Position numbers and translations under genes: made by a program. This document shows positions 57,260 through 58,000 of a DNA stretch of 58,000 nucleotides, piece after piece. Below the pieces are notes generated by a model, which worked only from the letters and a program-made list of their open reading frames with translations, was not told the DNA's origin and did not search any database. Origin of the DNA: Cryptomeria japonica (Eukaryota; Streptophyta; Pinopsida; Cupressales; Cupressaceae). Position 1 is the stretch's first letter, and every line of letters starts with the position of its first letter. The DNA lies in contig NC_081405.1 in NCBI RefSeq assembly GCF_030272615.1, positions 471,996,008-472,054,007 of the forward strand, written 5' to 3'.

Positions 57260-58000
57260 GTGTGATTACCACATGTTCTTTTTCGATGCGTCTATCCTCC
57301 TACTATGAGGCTAGTTCATGAGTTATCCGATATAGATACAGAACATATTGACTTGTGTGAGTTTACCCACCTTTTACAGATGCCATATATCTATGTGAAT
57401 CACAGAATGCTCACTGCACTGGTTGAGAGATTCCATTCTGAGCATAACACGTTCCATTTACCAGTTGGGGAGATGACCATTACTCCAGAGGATGTTTACA
57501 GGATTCTCAGGATTGCATTTGCTGGGGATAAGGTTGATTACAATTTGACTCAGCGTCCTAGTATAATAGCCTTGAGATGCATTTTTCATGATGAGGACAT
57601 CCTTATGCGGGCTATTAGTTGAGATGATATGATGGCCAAGTACAGTGAGTAGTTTCCCTTGGCATGTGTCTTGGTAGGATTCATTGGTTGCTTTGTTATG
57701 CCAGACAGAGGACAACAAGGTTTCTTATGCGGCTGGGCTAGGATGTAGGAGAGACTGGTGGATCATCCTGAGAGATTGGGATGGGGTTCTTGTCTATTAG
57801 CCCACATGTATCGTGAGATGCATGAGGTTGTGTACTGAGAGGGGAAGAGCATGGCAGCAGGGGTCTTGATTTTACAGATATGGGCCTGAGAGCATCTCCC
57901 AGTTTGTAGACCTATTGTGGATGATGACAAAGATCTACAACAGCTGATAGTTTATAAATATTCTGGATACATTACTCAGCCCCATCTGGGCAAGATAGAG
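57260..58000 (+). pseudogene. Antisense PMD gene carried by Gypsy-2 (partial, runs off the window)
   Basis: The plus-strand frame has MRLVHELSDIDTEHIDLCEF, YIYVNHRMLTALVERFHS, HNTFHLPVGEMTITPEDVYR, VGFIGCFVMPD, LLAHMYREMHEVVY and GVLILQIWA*EHLPVCRPIV. These align block by block with the PMD of Gypsy-1. In-frame stops: TGA near 57620, TAG near 57648, TAG near 57747, TGA near 57837 and TGA near 57888. The last replaces a Trp conserved in Gypsy-1 (TGG to TGA). The frame starts after TTGATTCTTGCAG, with the LVHEL block 51 bases later, the same distance as in Gypsy-1. Confidence 0.85.

Overview
The window looks like a piece of a large, transposon-filled seed-plant nuclear genome. I suspect a gymnosperm such as a conifer, from the nested, decayed LTR elements, long introns and AT-rich spacers, but nothing here fixes the species. 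One host gene is recognisable: the last three exons of a bacterial-type (organellar) aspartyl-tRNA synthetase on the + strand (3513-4058). Almost everything else is transposon or transposon debris.

Layout. 1-3512: non-coding, probably intron or old LTR sequence, with two CG-rich clusters of GACTCGGC words and a 400-bp foldback element. 3513-4058: AspRS 3' exons. 5388-6060 and 13223-13450: copies of an unnamed dispersed repeat. 6710-13217: Copia-1 (minus strand), complete with 643-bp LTRs, AGGAA target duplication, PBS and PPT, but a broken polyprotein. 15030-15560: LINE ORF1 remnant (minus). 17547-17985: a 233-bp tandem duplication. 19385-20191: a probable solo LTR. 21854-26499: Copia-3 (minus), a deleted element with gag and protease only, carrying a 410-bp hairpin insertion. 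27229-34552: Copia-2 (plus), complete structure with 1401-bp LTRs, GGTAC target duplication and a decayed polyprotein. It appears to sit inside an older element (26980-27228 plus 34558-36400). 36519-54359: Gypsy-1 (plus), about 18 kb, Tat lineage (dual RNase H). 54529-58000: Gypsy-2 (minus), cut by the window edge.

The most unusual content is in the two Gypsy elements. Gypsy-1 has, between pol and the 3' LTR, an antisense gene for a plant mobile domain (PMD) protein with its own TATA box. The degenerate 8-mer TAGCGCAT recurs every 21 bp in two arrays in the gag-side leader. The same word, reverse-complemented, recurs about 23 times in the leader of the antisense PMD gene, in a 60-bp (18+21+21) higher-order pattern. 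The word therefore has the same orientation relative to both transcripts. Gypsy-2 repeats the architecture (LTR, PPT, repeats, antisense PMD), with a different CG-containing 8-mer at about 22-bp spacing just before PMD. This suggests an element-encoded regulator paired with phased, CG-containing cis motifs, perhaps comparable in logic to the VANC anti-silencing system of VANDAL elements. That functional reading is inference. The arrays, their spacing, the antisense gene and its TATA box are visible in the sequence.

Decay in the elements is dominated by C-to-T type nonsense changes (CGA to TGA, CAG/CAA to TAG/TAA). In Gypsy-1 there are 15 in-frame stops and no frameshift across about 1,020 codons of RT to integrase, as expected for heavily methylated DNA.
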